DNA from: DASVVT01 sp036386415
GTDB lineage: Bacteria > Acidobacteriota > Blastocatellia > Pyrinomonadales > Pyrinomonadaceae
Length of the DNA stretch: 51,632 bases
Reading direction: 5' to 3'
Assembly: GCA_036386415.1 (NCBI GenBank)
Contig: DASVVT010000041.1
Location: forward strand, 1 to 51,632
Positions 41,424 to 49,570 of this stretch are shown here, one piece after another (within the stretch, counting starts at the first letter, position 1; each line of letters opens with the position of its first letter). Below the pieces are notes generated by a model. That model worked only from the letters and a program-made list of their open reading frames with translations. It did no database searches and was not told the origin of the DNA. The position numbers and the translations under genes were made by a program.

Positions 41424-43034
41424 GTGAAGCGAAAACAGATTGTCGGCATTCTCTTACTGCTGGTTTGTGGATTCTTTATGCCTTCTCGTGCGGCTCAAGA
41501 ATCATTGGAAGGCAATTGGGTTGGCACATTGAAAATTCAGGATAGGCAAGACCGCGTTGACGCTCATTTCCAAGTTGAACAAGGAAATATCAAAGGCACT
41601 GTTGATGCTCCGTTGAAAGGAGAAATGAACCTTCATTTATTGAACATTAATTTGGATGCTTCCCGTGTGCGTTTTGAATGGCAGGAACAGACACGAACAT
41701 TTCTTTTTAACGGTCAGCTTATCGACGGCGCAATTTCGGGAGAAGTCAGGCAAGGTGAAACGCATGGAACTTTGCAATTGGTGCGCACTGCCAAAGTTGA
41801 CCCAAAAGTTTATGACCAATACTCCGGTCTTTATGAAGTCAGCCCTAACAAGCTAATCTCCATCGCGCGTTTTCCGCCGGGGCCTGTTTTTACCGATTAC
41901 GAGACGGGACGCACGGGCGCACTTTCCCCGCTTTCGCCGGACACGCTTTTTGCTGGTTCGGCTTTTCTTCTGCCCGCGCCCATTGATATCAAGATCACGT
42001 TTCTCAGGAACACAGTCGGAGAAGTGACAGGATTAATCTTTCGTCAAAACGGTTCACCCGAAAAACGCGCGCGAAAGATAGAGTTTAGGCGTGAAGAAGT
42101 AACCTTTCGCAACGGCGATGTAACTCTTTCCGGCACGCTCGTTTTGCCGAACACGAAAGCACCGCATCCGGCTATGGTGAGGATTCACGGCGCGGGTCCA
42201 GCAAGTCGCCTAAATAACGCCGATGAATTAAATGCTTATCGCGGAATTGCATTTCTCAGCTATGACAAACGCGGTGTCGGCAAATCAACGGGAAACTGGC
42301 GTGAATCGAGTTTTGAAGATTTAGCCGGAGATGCGCTCGCTGGTGTTCAGCTTCTTAAAAGTCGGTCTGACATCAATCCTAAACAAATAGGTGTCGCTGG
42401 TGGCAGCGAAGGCGGTTGGGTAGCCGCGATTGCCGCTTCCCGTTCGCGTGACGTTGCATTCATTATCACGGTCGCAGGTCCCGCAGTCAGTTATGTGGAT
42501 GAAATCCTGCTGGAAGTTGAAGGTATCCTTCGTTTGAGAGGCGGTTTCTCCGGCATAGACCTTGAAGGTGCGCTTGCGTTCCAGAGATTTGTGCTTGACA
42601 TGGCTCGCGCAGGTGAAGCGTTGACCGATAAAGGTTGGGCGAAGCTCGAAGCTGCCGCTCAAAAAGTTAAAACTGAGAAATGGTATCCCTACGTTGAGCC
42701 AGACCCAAGAAATAGCTACTGGTGGCGACGCGCTCCGCTCATCGCCAATTTTAATCCTGTTCCTCTTTGGGAAAAAATTAAGATTCCGGTGCTGGCTTTT
42801 TATGCGGAGCTAGACAGAAATGCTCCGGCGTCCAAAAATGTAGCCAGCCTGGAAGCTGCGTTGAAAAAAGCGGGGAACAAGAATTACACGATTAAGATTT
42901 TTCCTAAAGCTAATCACGAATTTCTTGAGGTGGAAAATGGTTTGGGCTTTCTCGATGAGTCGCCACGCTTGCGAAGGTATGTTCCCGGATTCTTTGATAC
43001 AATAAATAAATGGAGATATAAGGAAGGAAGTTGA
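41424..43034 (+). CDS. Secreted alpha/beta hydrolase with N-terminal accessory domain
   Basis: Starts at GTG 41424, with the G-rich site GGGGGA 7 nt upstream; a further GTG at 41409 lacks one. The 536-residue product has a signal peptide (KRKQIVGILLLLVCGFFMPSRAA). An N-terminal beta-rich domain (about 30-220) follows, and then an alpha/beta hydrolase of the dienelactone-hydrolase/prolyl-oligopeptidase kind. The nucleophile lies in AGGSEGGW, the acid in FYAELDRNAP and the His in KANHEF. HGAGP near 250 is the oxyanion segment. It probably acts as an esterase or peptidase outside the cytoplasm. Codon use is clearly richer in A/T than in neighbours, suggesting recent transfer. A hairpin follows. 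Confidence 0.85.
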   Translation: MKRKQIVGILLLLVCGFFMPSRAAQESLEGNWVGTLKIQDRQDRVDAHFQVEQGNIKGTVDAPLKGEMNLHLLNINLDASRVRFEWQEQTRTFLFNGQLIDGAISGEVRQGETHGTLQLVRTAKVDPKVYDQYSGLYEVSPNKLISIARFPPGPVFTDYETGRTGALSPLSPDTLFAGSAFLLPAPIDIKITFLRNTVGEVTGLIFRQNGSPEKRARKIEFRREEVTFRNGDVTLSGTLVLPNTKAPHPAMVRIHGAGPASRLNNADELNAYRGIAFLSYDKRGVGKSTGNWRESSFEDLAGDALAGVQLLKSRSDINPKQIGVAGGSEGGWVAAIAASRSRDVAFIITVAGPAVSYVDEILLEVEGILRLRGGFSGIDLEGALAFQRFVLDMARAGEALTDKGWAKLEAAAQKVKTEKWYPYVEPDPRNSYWWRRAPLIANFNPVPLWEKIKIPVLAFYAELDRNAPASKNVASLEAALKKAGNKNYTIKIFPKANHEFLEVENGLGFLDESPRLRRYVPGFFDTINKWRYKEGS

Positions 43035-43056
43035 AGCACAGTCCATAGGATGTAAC

Positions 43057-43173
43057 TTGATTATCATAGACATCTCCCGCATCAAGTATTGGCGTGAGAC
43101 GCAGACGTTCCTTGATGAAGAATATAAAAACCGTATTAAGCCGCTGATAAAAATGATGAAGGCCGGAGGATAA
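43057..43173 (+). CDS. Possible small ORF or gene fragment
   Basis: From TTG 43057, 6 nt after AGGA, a 38-residue frame reads IIIDISRIKYWRETQTFL and on to KMMKAGG. It is followed by TAA inside the hairpin at 43159-43183. It is hydrophilic after a short hydrophobic start. No family is recognised; it could be a fragment left by an insertion near the tRNA. Confidence 0.25.
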   Translation: MIIIDISRIKYWRETQTFLDEEYKNRIKPLIKMMKAGG

Positions 43174-43183
43174 ATCCGGCCTT
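43159..43183. terminator. Bidirectional hairpin between hydrolase and tRNA-Gln
   Basis: AAGGCCGGA (43159-43167) pairs with TCCGGCCTT (43175-43183). On the minus strand it lies 8 nt past the tRNA and is followed by CATCATTTTTAT, a usable T-run. It can also end the hydrolase transcript. Confidence 0.75.
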
Positions 43184-43191
43184 TATGATTT

Positions 43192-43262
43192 CTGGGAGGC
43201 AGGGACTCGAACCCCGATAGCCAGATCCAGAGTCTGGAGTCCTACCATTGGACGACCTCCCA
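43192..43262 (-). tRNA. tRNA-Gln (anticodon CTG)
   Basis: On the minus strand the gene folds into a full cloverleaf. The acceptor is TGGGAGG/CCTCCCA. The D-arm is GTCC...GGAC, and the anticodon stem is CCAGA/TCTGG with loop CTCTGGA (anticodon CTG). The T-loop is TTCGAGT, and the discriminator base is G. The CCA end is not encoded. It reads Gln CAG codons. Confidence 0.95.
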
Positions 43263-43337
43263 ACATGATTGAGACTTAAACAAATTTACGGATGGGTCGG
43301 GATGTTGTCAACTCTGACAGGCCATCCGGGCGGCTGC

Positions 43338-44723
43338 TCATGCTGTGTCCTTACCATCCAGATGGTGGCGTTTAATCATGCGCTGGAGGGTCTTGCGGTC
43401 AATGCCTAGAAGGCGTGACGCGGCCTGCTTGTTGCCGCCCGTATGCGCGAGGACGCGCGCCACATAGCGACCCTCTATCTCCGAGAGGGGAGGCCATTCT
43501 TCCTCACCTTGCTCGATATGTAGATGAGAGGCGGCCTCGGTTTCAGGCGGGGGCGCGCTGCTGAAGTTGCGTATCCGCTCGGGCAGGTCTTCGGGGCGGA
43601 CTGTGTTGTCGCACAGCGCTGCGGCGCGCACGACGGCGTTCTCCAACTCGCGTATGTTGCCGGGCCAGTTGTAGCTCTCTAACAGTTGGAGGGCTTCACG
43701 CGAGAAGTTGACCGGAGGATCACCGGCGCGCACGACGCGACGAGCGAAGTGCATCGCCAGCGGCAGGATGTCTTCAAGACGTGCGCGCAGAGGGGGGAGA
43801 TGAATGGTCACGGCATTGAGCCTGTAGAGCAGGTCCTGGCGGAAACGTCCCTCGCGCACCTCCTGTTCGGCATCGCGATTGGTGGCGGCGATCACGCGCA
43901 CATCAACGTGGATCGTACGGTTCGAGCCGACGCGGCGAATCTCACCCTCTTGCAGAGCGCGCAGCAGCTTGACCTGAAAAGCGGGGGTGGTCTCTGTGAT
44001 CTCATCTAAAAAGACAGTGCCGCCGTCGGCCTCTTCCCAGAGGCCGCGCCTGTCTACGGTCGCTCCGGTGAAGGAGCCGCGCACGTGGCCGAACAGCTCG
44101 GATTCGATCAACTCCGAGGGCAGCGCGCCGCAGTTGAGTGCGATAAAGGCTTCCGCCGAGCGCGGGCTGCGACGATGAATGGCACGCGCGACGATCTCTT
44201 TGCCGGTGCCGGATTCACCCGTTATCAGGACGGGGAGGTTCGTGATGGCGACGCGCCCGACCAGTTTCATCACCTCGACGAAAGCGGTGCTACAGCCCAC
44301 TAGGTCTATATCGGAAATGTAGACGGGCGCAGGAGGCTCCGCGTCCGCACGGCGCTGCGGCTTTTCGATGCGCTCGCGCACGGCCTGTGAGAGCGCCAGC
44401 ACGTCATCCGCGCCGAAGGGTTTCAGCAGATAGTCGTAAGCGCCGAAGGCGACGGCGTCGAGCGCGCCTGCCGCAGACCCGTGCCCCGTCATCAGCACGA
44501 TCTGCGCTTCCGGCTGCTCATCCGTGAAGCGGCGCAGCACTTGAAAGCCGTCCGCGCCCCCCAGCATGACGTCGCAGAAGACGAGCGACCAGCGATCATC
44601 GCGCAGCATCTCAAAAGCGCGCTCGGCTGTTTCCGCCTCGCTCGTTTCCCATCCATCCGCCCGTAAGACCTCGGTCACAAAATCGCGTACCGCAGGCTCA
44701 TCATCAACGACCAGTGCTTTCAT
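43338..44723 (-). CDS. Sigma-54-dependent response regulator, NtrC family
   Basis: A 461-residue three-domain regulator. The receiver domain (1-120) has the acidic pair DDE, the phosphoacceptor Asp in FCDVML and Lys in LLKPFG. The AAA+ sigma-54 activation domain (about 145-375) has Walker A GESGTGKE, Walker B GGTVFLDEI and arginine-finger region FRQDLLYRLN. The sigma-54 contact loop reads GSFTGA instead of the usual GAFTGA. A Fis-type HTH closes the protein (GGNKQAASRLLGIDRKTLQRMI). It should activate sigma-54 promoters when phosphorylated, but no -24/-12 promoter or full sensor kinase is visible here. It is divergent from a protein with only a kinase phosphoacceptor domain. Confidence 0.94.
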   Translation of the reverse strand: MKALVVDDEPAVRDFVTEVLRADGWETSEAETAERAFEMLRDDRWSLVFCDVMLGGADGFQVLRRFTDEQPEAQIVLMTGHGSAAGALDAVAFGAYDYLLKPFGADDVLALSQAVRERIEKPQRRADAEPPAPVYISDIDLVGCSTAFVEVMKLVGRVAITNLPVLITGESGTGKEIVARAIHRRSPRSAEAFIALNCGALPSELIESELFGHVRGSFTGATVDRRGLWEEADGGTVFLDEITETTPAFQVKLLRALQEGEIRRVGSNRTIHVDVRVIAATNRDAEQEVREGRFRQDLLYRLNAVTIHLPPLRARLEDILPLAMHFARRVVRAGDPPVNFSREALQLLESYNWPGNIRELENAVVRAAALCDNTVRPEDLPERIRNFSSAPPPETEAASHLHIEQGEEEWPPLSEIEGRYVARVLAHTGGNKQAASRLLGIDRKTLQRMIKRHHLDGKDTA

Positions 44724-44842
44724 ATGCTTAAATGAGAGACAGATGATAACACGCTCGTGCGCAACTCGTGTAATAGATGATCAATCGACGGCGCGCAAAA
44801 TTCCCCTTGCTCAATTCCTGTCATCAGACGCACAATGTGTTT

Positions 44843-45178
44843 GTGAGCACGGACGAGCCACAACCTGACGCGGCCAATCTGACGGAGCAACAGTTGCGCG
44901 CTCTAATCGCCGAGCATGAAGCGAGGCTGACGGAGATCGCAGACCTGGTCGCGCACGTACGCCATGAAATCAATAATCCGCTAACGGGCGTAATCGGACA
45001 GTCGCAACTGCTCCTGCGCGAGGAGCTGAGCGTCACAGCGCGCCGACGCGTCGAAACCATCGAACAACTGGCGGGCCGCATCCGCGACACCGTCGCCCAA
45101 CTGCGCGAAGTGCAGCGTCCACATCGTCAAGGCGATTACGAGAATGAAGCCGAGACGGACGCGCCGCCACGCCACTGA
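44843..45178 (+). CDS. Stand-alone histidine-kinase phosphoacceptor (HisKA/DHp) domain protein
   Basis: From GTG 44843 a 111-residue protein contains HVRHEINNPLTGVIGQSQLL, the H-box of HisKA domains with its phosphoacceptor His followed by Glu-Ile-Asn-Asn-Pro. A second helix RRRVETIEQLAGRIRDTVAQLREV completes the four-helix dimerisation unit. The ATP-binding (HATPase_c) domain is absent; a charged tail and stop follow. The frame is also open upstream from ATG 44777. Divergent placement from the NtrC-type regulator suggests the two belong together, with this protein acting as a phosphotransfer dimer, a phosphatase, or a titrating partner. A broken kinase is possible, but no C-terminal remnants are found downstream. 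Confidence 0.75.
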   Translation: MSTDEPQPDAANLTEQQLRALIAEHEARLTEIADLVAHVRHEINNPLTGVIGQSQLLLREELSVTARRRVETIEQLAGRIRDTVAQLREVQRPHRQGDYENEAETDAPPRH

Positions 45179-45197
45179 AATTAGAACTCCCAACAAA

Positions 45198-45287
45198 GGC
45201 ACGAAGAGCGTAAGTCCCGAGGCGCAGCTAAAAGAGAGAGCATCTTTCTTACATCACCTGTGATTCAGGACTTACGCCCTTCGTGTC
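45198..45287. repeat. Palindromic intergenic repeat (GGCACGAAGAGCGTAAGTCC...)
   Basis: The 20-bp arm 45198-45217 is mirrored by 45268-45287 with about two mismatches. It fills the gap between the HisKA-domain gene and the convergent PEGA gene. Confidence 0.75.
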
Positions 45288-45329
45288 TCTCCGATCTCTA
45301 TTGCTAGTCGCCAGCACTGAGGCCATCGT

Positions 45330-46232
45330 CTATTGAGCTTTTTCCAGTGCCGCATCCACCGTAATATTCCCGCCACTGTTGACGGCTATGGTGCGCTGCC
45401 AGGATTTGTAGCCCGATTTTTCCAGGGTGATGCTGTGCTCTCCGGAGGGAAGCTGCAAGGTCGAAGGGGTGCTCCCGACATATTGACCGCCGATGGTGAT
45501 TTCAGCGCCATCGGGGTTGGATTTAACAAGCACCGCCGAGAGGGCTGGCGCGGCGGCGGCGGTCGTTCCTGGTTGCGCCGTGGCCGCTGACGCTATCGCC
45601 TCAGGTGTCTGAGGATGCGTAAACTTTGCGGGATCAAGCTCCGTGTCTGCTGCCACATAGGCTGTCACCTCCGTCCCTTTGGGAACGGTGATGTTTTTAC
45701 CCTTCATAAAGAGAAAGAAGGGCGCGGCGGGAAAGAAGAGTATACCCGTTGCCACGAGCGCTCCTGTCATGACCCCTGTACGGCTTCCTCCCTTGCCACC
45801 TTTGACAGCCCGCAGAGCCACCTTCTCGCCTGATGCTAACTGAACATTATCAATGTTCACATTTAGCTTTCCGGATTTTCCTAACCGCCCTTTGGGTTTC
45901 GCCTCGGTCACAGTTGCTATGGCTAACGCTCCTTGAGGAATCACCACCACGTCCTTGACCTTAATATCTTCAATGACCGTGAAATCGACCTTGTCGTTAA
46001 CCTTCTCCGTCCCGGAAGAGATGGTGCGGTTGATTCGCAGCCTCACTGGAGTGTCTTCGGCTAAACCAAATGCCAGCGCAGGCTTCGGCTGTGAGGGTGC
46101 AACTGCTGCGCCCGATCCTGACTTAACGCTCGACTGAGCGTCAGGCTTGGTCTTTGATTGCTCCTGGCTCAAACCGCTCAGGGGTGCAATGAGTATCGAA
46201 AAAAAGATGGTGAAGCTGAGGAGTTTTTTCAT
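45330..46232 (-). CDS. Secreted PEGA-domain protein
   Basis: A 300-residue protein from ATG 46232, chosen because GAAAGGA lies 6 nt upstream; an ATG 15 nt earlier lies in the ribosome-site region. A signal peptide (MKKLLSFTIFFSILIAPLSG) is followed by a beta-rich domain (about 50-200) with KVNDKVDFTVIEDIKVKDVVVIPQG and a short hydrophobic stretch LVATGILFFPAAPFFLF. A Pro/Ala linker and a C-terminal PEGA domain follow (about 232-298: VKSNPDGAEITIGGQYVGSTP, GEHSITLEKSGYKSW). PEGA domains are surface-layer-like folds that probably bind other proteins. The first domain resembles outer-surface proteins that switch on stability of bound factors, but its function is unknown. Confidence 0.8.
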   Translation of the reverse strand: MKKLLSFTIFFSILIAPLSGLSQEQSKTKPDAQSSVKSGSGAAVAPSQPKPALAFGLAEDTPVRLRINRTISSGTEKVNDKVDFTVIEDIKVKDVVVIPQGALAIATVTEAKPKGRLGKSGKLNVNIDNVQLASGEKVALRAVKGGKGGSRTGVMTGALVATGILFFPAAPFFLFMKGKNITVPKGTEVTAYVAADTELDPAKFTHPQTPEAIASAATAQPGTTAAAAPALSAVLVKSNPDGAEITIGGQYVGSTPSTLQLPSGEHSITLEKSGYKSWQRTIAVNSGGNITVDAALEKAQ

Positions 46233-46419
46233 GGAAAATCCTTTCAATGGGTGATTAGAGTTAAAAGGTGTCGGGATGGAAACGCCAGCGGCAAAGTCAG
46301 GTTGGAGGCCAGACCCGGATGATGCGCCAGATCAAGCAGTATAGAGGCTAACTACTATTAGCTCAAGCTGAGCGGGAGAGGCTCGCTTTATGCGGGGGAG
46401 CCTCTCGATTACCAAAAAT

Positions 46420-48396
46420 TCAAACTGCGGCTTCTTCCTCTTCAACGAGATGGGGGGTCATCACTTGAGCTTCGCGCGCGTCAGCATCTTCCGCCAGAAT
46501 CGCGTTGACGATGGGCAGGCTGAGCGTGTGCTTGGTCGTCGGGAGCGGAACGCTCTTGCCTTTGGCGTAAACAGCATGGCGTCCATGCTCTGTGTACCAG
46601 TCTGCGAGGTTCGCAGTCTTGTGCATGTTCTCTATGATCTGCCGCCAGCCGACGCCCGTGTTGTAGGCGCAGAAGGAGATTTCGCCTTCCTGCGTGCCGT
46701 AGGGGATGACGCACATCTCCGTGCGGCGGAAGTCGTAGTTGAACAAATCCTGAAACCACATCCCTTCCACGCAGAGCACGCGCCACATGTCGTTAGCATC
46801 ATCCGCTCCGGCAGCTTGCGTCTTCATGCGGTCGTTGCGATCCGAGTTGGAGCTCGTCGAAGACGGTTTGAAGAGGTTGATGATCTGCGAGATGGGGAAG
46901 CCTTCGGGCGCACGCGTGGCGTCGAAGTTTCTAAGAATCGTCATACCGAGCTGCGCGTAGGAGAGCTTGCGCCCGCGCGCCGTGTCTGTGATGACGGCCA
47001 CGTCCTTCATGAACTGTTCGTAGTTGAAGAACTCGAAGAGCGATTTGAACTCGCCCGTCCGGCGATTGACGACCATCAAGGTAAAGATGCCGCAGTTCGG
47101 ATGGCAATTGCAGGATGACCAGCCCCAGGGGGCGTCCGCCCCCTGCAACATATCCATGACGGAAGTGAAGGCCGAATAAGACGAGAGCGGATACCAGTCG
47201 CGAAGGGGCTGAAGCTGACCTTTGAGTTGATCCTTGAGATCGTGCGTCATGCCCGCGAGCGTGTAGCGCTGGCGGATGCGCGTCTCATCGTCTACATCTT
47301 CATCGCGTCCGGTGAACGAGACGGGCTGGAAGGCTATGGTCTGAACCTTGTCTATGTTCTGCGCTGCAAATTCGACGATCTGGCCGATGCCGTCGTTGTT
47401 GATCGTGTTGACGATGGTCGTGACGAGTGTCACCTTGATGCCGACAGAGGCCAGATTCTCAATCGCGCGCAGCTTGACATCGAAGAGATTGCCCACACCC
47501 CTGTGCTTGTTCTTCTCTTCAGAGACGCCGTCGAATTGCAGGTAGACGCCATGCTGTCCGGCAGCCTTGGCGGCCTTGCAGAACTCTATGTCTTCAGCGA
47601 AGCGTATACCGTTGGTGGCCGCCAGGATTCTATAGAAGCCGATCTTCTTGGCGTAGGCGACGGCCTCCAGGTAGTAGGGCGAGAGCGTCGGCTCGCCGCC
47701 GGAAAAGAGTATGATGACCTGTCGTCGCGGCTTGAAGGAGACGGCGCGATCCAGAATCGCCTTCGTATCTTCAAACGTCGGCTCGTGCACGTAGCCGACC
47801 TGATTCGCATCCATGAAGCATGGATTGCACATCATGTTGCAGCGGTTCGTGAGATCGACCGTCAGGACAGCGCCGCGCCCGAACTTGATATTGCTCGTAC
47901 CGTGCTTGTGCACATTGGCATCTTCGGCGGTACGGAAGTCGCGCCCGAAAAAGAGCGATTCGATGCGCTCCAAAAACTTCGGATCGGTCGCCATCACGTC
48001 CGTAAATTCCCCGTGCTTCGGGCACGTCTTACGCATGATGACCTGTCCGTTCTCTTCAAGAATCTGCGCCTTGATCTCGCCCGGATGCGCATTTATCAGC
48101 GTCTCAAGTTGCGTCTCGCCTGTGATGACTGCGTTGCGCACCTCTTTCACGCAGCGCGGGCACAAAGAATCCGTCTCGCGCGGGAAGCCCAGTGGCGGAG
48201 CCGTGCGCTCGTAGGATTTGAGAAGCGGCCCCGGAGCCCACTGCGGACGAATCGCCTCACCTTCGGGAAGGCGCTTGTTGATGGACTGAAAGACTTTCCA
48301 CGCCACATCCGACAGGTTCGAGAGCAAAGCGGAGCTACGCACTCCGCTGAACCTGCCTTTATCCGCTTCGCCCCTGCGAAATTGATCGCTGAACAA
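46420..48396 (-). CDS. MJ0619/Tes-type radical SAM enzyme with N-terminal zinc/iron domain
   Basis: A 658-residue radical SAM protein. The N-terminal module has a CPRC motif (Cys79, Cys82), then ENGQVIMRKTCPKHGEF (Cys125, His128), as in MJ0619-like and tetraether lipid synthase (Tes) enzymes. The core has CNMMCNPC (Cys186, Cys190, Cys193) and FSGGEPTLSPYY. A further Cys cluster CNCHPNCG (429-435) and late Cys in RVLCVEG and FCAYN suggest auxiliary clusters. Tes joins lipid tails into membrane-spanning lipids. Acidobacteria are known for such lipids (iso-diabolic acid), so this role is plausible; methylation of pterins or another lipid is an alternative. The start is TTG 48396, with GAGGAG about 8 nt upstream. 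Confidence 0.78.
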   Translation of the reverse strand: MFSDQFRRGEADKGRFSGVRSSALLSNLSDVAWKVFQSINKRLPEGEAIRPQWAPGPLLKSYERTAPPLGFPRETDSLCPRCVKEVRNAVITGETQLETLINAHPGEIKAQILEENGQVIMRKTCPKHGEFTDVMATDPKFLERIESLFFGRDFRTAEDANVHKHGTSNIKFGRGAVLTVDLTNRCNMMCNPCFMDANQVGYVHEPTFEDTKAILDRAVSFKPRRQVIILFSGGEPTLSPYYLEAVAYAKKIGFYRILAATNGIRFAEDIEFCKAAKAAGQHGVYLQFDGVSEEKNKHRGVGNLFDVKLRAIENLASVGIKVTLVTTIVNTINNDGIGQIVEFAAQNIDKVQTIAFQPVSFTGRDEDVDDETRIRQRYTLAGMTHDLKDQLKGQLQPLRDWYPLSSYSAFTSVMDMLQGADAPWGWSSCNCHPNCGIFTLMVVNRRTGEFKSLFEFFNYEQFMKDVAVITDTARGRKLSYAQLGMTILRNFDATRAPEGFPISQIINLFKPSSTSSNSDRNDRMKTQAAGADDANDMWRVLCVEGMWFQDLFNYDFRRTEMCVIPYGTQEGEISFCAYNTGVGWRQIIENMHKTANLADWYTEHGRHAVYAKGKSVPLPTTKHTLSLPIVNAILAEDADAREAQVMTPHLVEEEEAAV

Positions 48397-48606
48397 GAAT
48401 TATTCTCCTCAAGAGACGCGGCACGCCTCTATAAACATGCGCGCGCGCCCTGGATCAATAAAACGTAAAAATGCCTATAATTACTGCCGCTCGCGCACAC
48501 TAATAGGCGCAAAGCATTGCAACGTGACATGATAGTGACATCAAGAGGTAAAGGCAAGCGGAAAAACCGTAAATCTTGAATAATAAAGGACTAAATTCGC
48601 GCGTCC

Positions 48607-48634
48607 ATTTACGATTTACGATTTACGATTTACG
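48607..48634 (+). repeat. Four tandem ATTTACG units before lpxA
   Basis: ATTTACG is repeated four times without change from 48607 to 48634, ending two bases before the lpxA GTG. Part of it appears inverted as CGTAAAT upstream near 48568, making a loose palindrome. It occupies the place of a ribosome binding site. Confidence 0.8.
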
Positions 48635-48636
48635 AT

Positions 48637-49452
48637 GTGTCCGTGGAAATTCATCCGACAGCCATCATCAGCCCGCAGGCCGAGATCGCCCGGGATGCGC
48701 GCATAGGCCCTTACAGTGTCATAGAGGAGGATGTTGTGATCGGCGAAGCATGCGAGATCGCCTCGCATGTGATCATCAAGCGCTATACCACTTTAGGGCG
48801 TGGCAATCGCGTCTTTGAGCATGCGGTTCTGGGCGGAGAGCCGCAAGACGTGAAGTTCAGGGGCGAGGCGAGCCGCCTCTGCATCGGCGACGATAACCTG
48901 ATACGCGAGTTTACGACTATCAATCGCGCGAGCGGAGAAGGGGAGGTGACGCGCGTCGGAAGTCGCAACTTTCTGATGATCGGCGTGCACATCGCGCACA
49001 ACTGCTTGGTGGGAGACGATAACATCTTCGCCAACGGGGCGGCGCTCGCCGGACACATCACTGTGGAAGATCACGTCTTTCTCTCAAACAACGTCGGCGC
49101 GCACCAGTTTGTGCGGATGGGACGTTTCGCGATGGTCGGCGGCAAATCGAAGATCGTGCAGGACGTGCTTCCGTTCTTCACGACGGACGGCAACCCGGCG
49201 CGCGTGCGCGGCCTGAACGCGGTGGGTCTGCGGCGCGGTGGCTTTACCGTCGAAGATCGTCTCCGGCTGCGGCGGGCATACAGCATCCTGCTCAGGCGTG
49301 GGGGTGTTGAGCTGGACTCGCGCCTGCGCGAGTTGGAGTCGGTTGATAATGAGCATGTGCGTCATCTCGTCAGGTTCGTGCGTGGCTCGCAGCGTGGGTT
49401 CACGCGTGCCGGGCAGATTGACGCGAAGATGGCCGAACGAGAGCTTCTTTGA
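48637..49452 (+). CDS. lpxA: Acyl-ACP-UDP-N-acetylglucosamine O-acyltransferase
   Basis: The first enzyme of lipid A synthesis, adding a 3-hydroxyacyl chain to UDP-GlcNAc in the cytoplasm. The left-handed beta-helix is built of hexapeptide repeats (IHPTAIISPQAEIARDARIGPYSVI and onward) over residues 4-185. The catalytic His lies in GVHIAHNCLVGDD, and HQFVRMGRFAMVGGKSKIVQDV is typical of LpxA. A helical C-terminal domain follows (about 195-271). The start is GTG 48637 or 48643; both directly follow the ATTTACG repeat and lack a ribosome site. lpxD lies about 1 kb downstream on the same strand; a DUF2225-like gene lies between. Confidence 0.94.
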   Translation: MSVEIHPTAIISPQAEIARDARIGPYSVIEEDVVIGEACEIASHVIIKRYTTLGRGNRVFEHAVLGGEPQDVKFRGEASRLCIGDDNLIREFTTINRASGEGEVTRVGSRNFLMIGVHIAHNCLVGDDNIFANGAALAGHITVEDHVFLSNNVGAHQFVRMGRFAMVGGKSKIVQDVLPFFTTDGNPARVRGLNAVGLRRGGFTVEDRLRLRRAYSILLRRGGVELDSRLRELESVDNEHVRHLVRFVRGSQRGFTRAGQIDAKMAERELL

Positions 49453-49570
49453 AGATTTAGTGATTCAGGAAACCATTATCTATCTTCCGTTGTCTAACAG
49501 GTCAGCAAGAGCTTGATCCGCAGGGTTGTTGTGAAAACATCGTTCCCCTTCAGGAAAGGAGTTCGTCGCC

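Noticed and set aside
47227..48468. 413-residue plus-strand frame opposite the Tes-like gene
   Set aside because: It runs antisense to a gene with clear Cys motifs, and has no ribosome site or recognisable domain.
48607..48634. ATTTACG tandem units considered as a CRISPR-like array
   Set aside because: The units are 7 bp with no spacers and no cas genes nearby; it is a simple tandem repeat.
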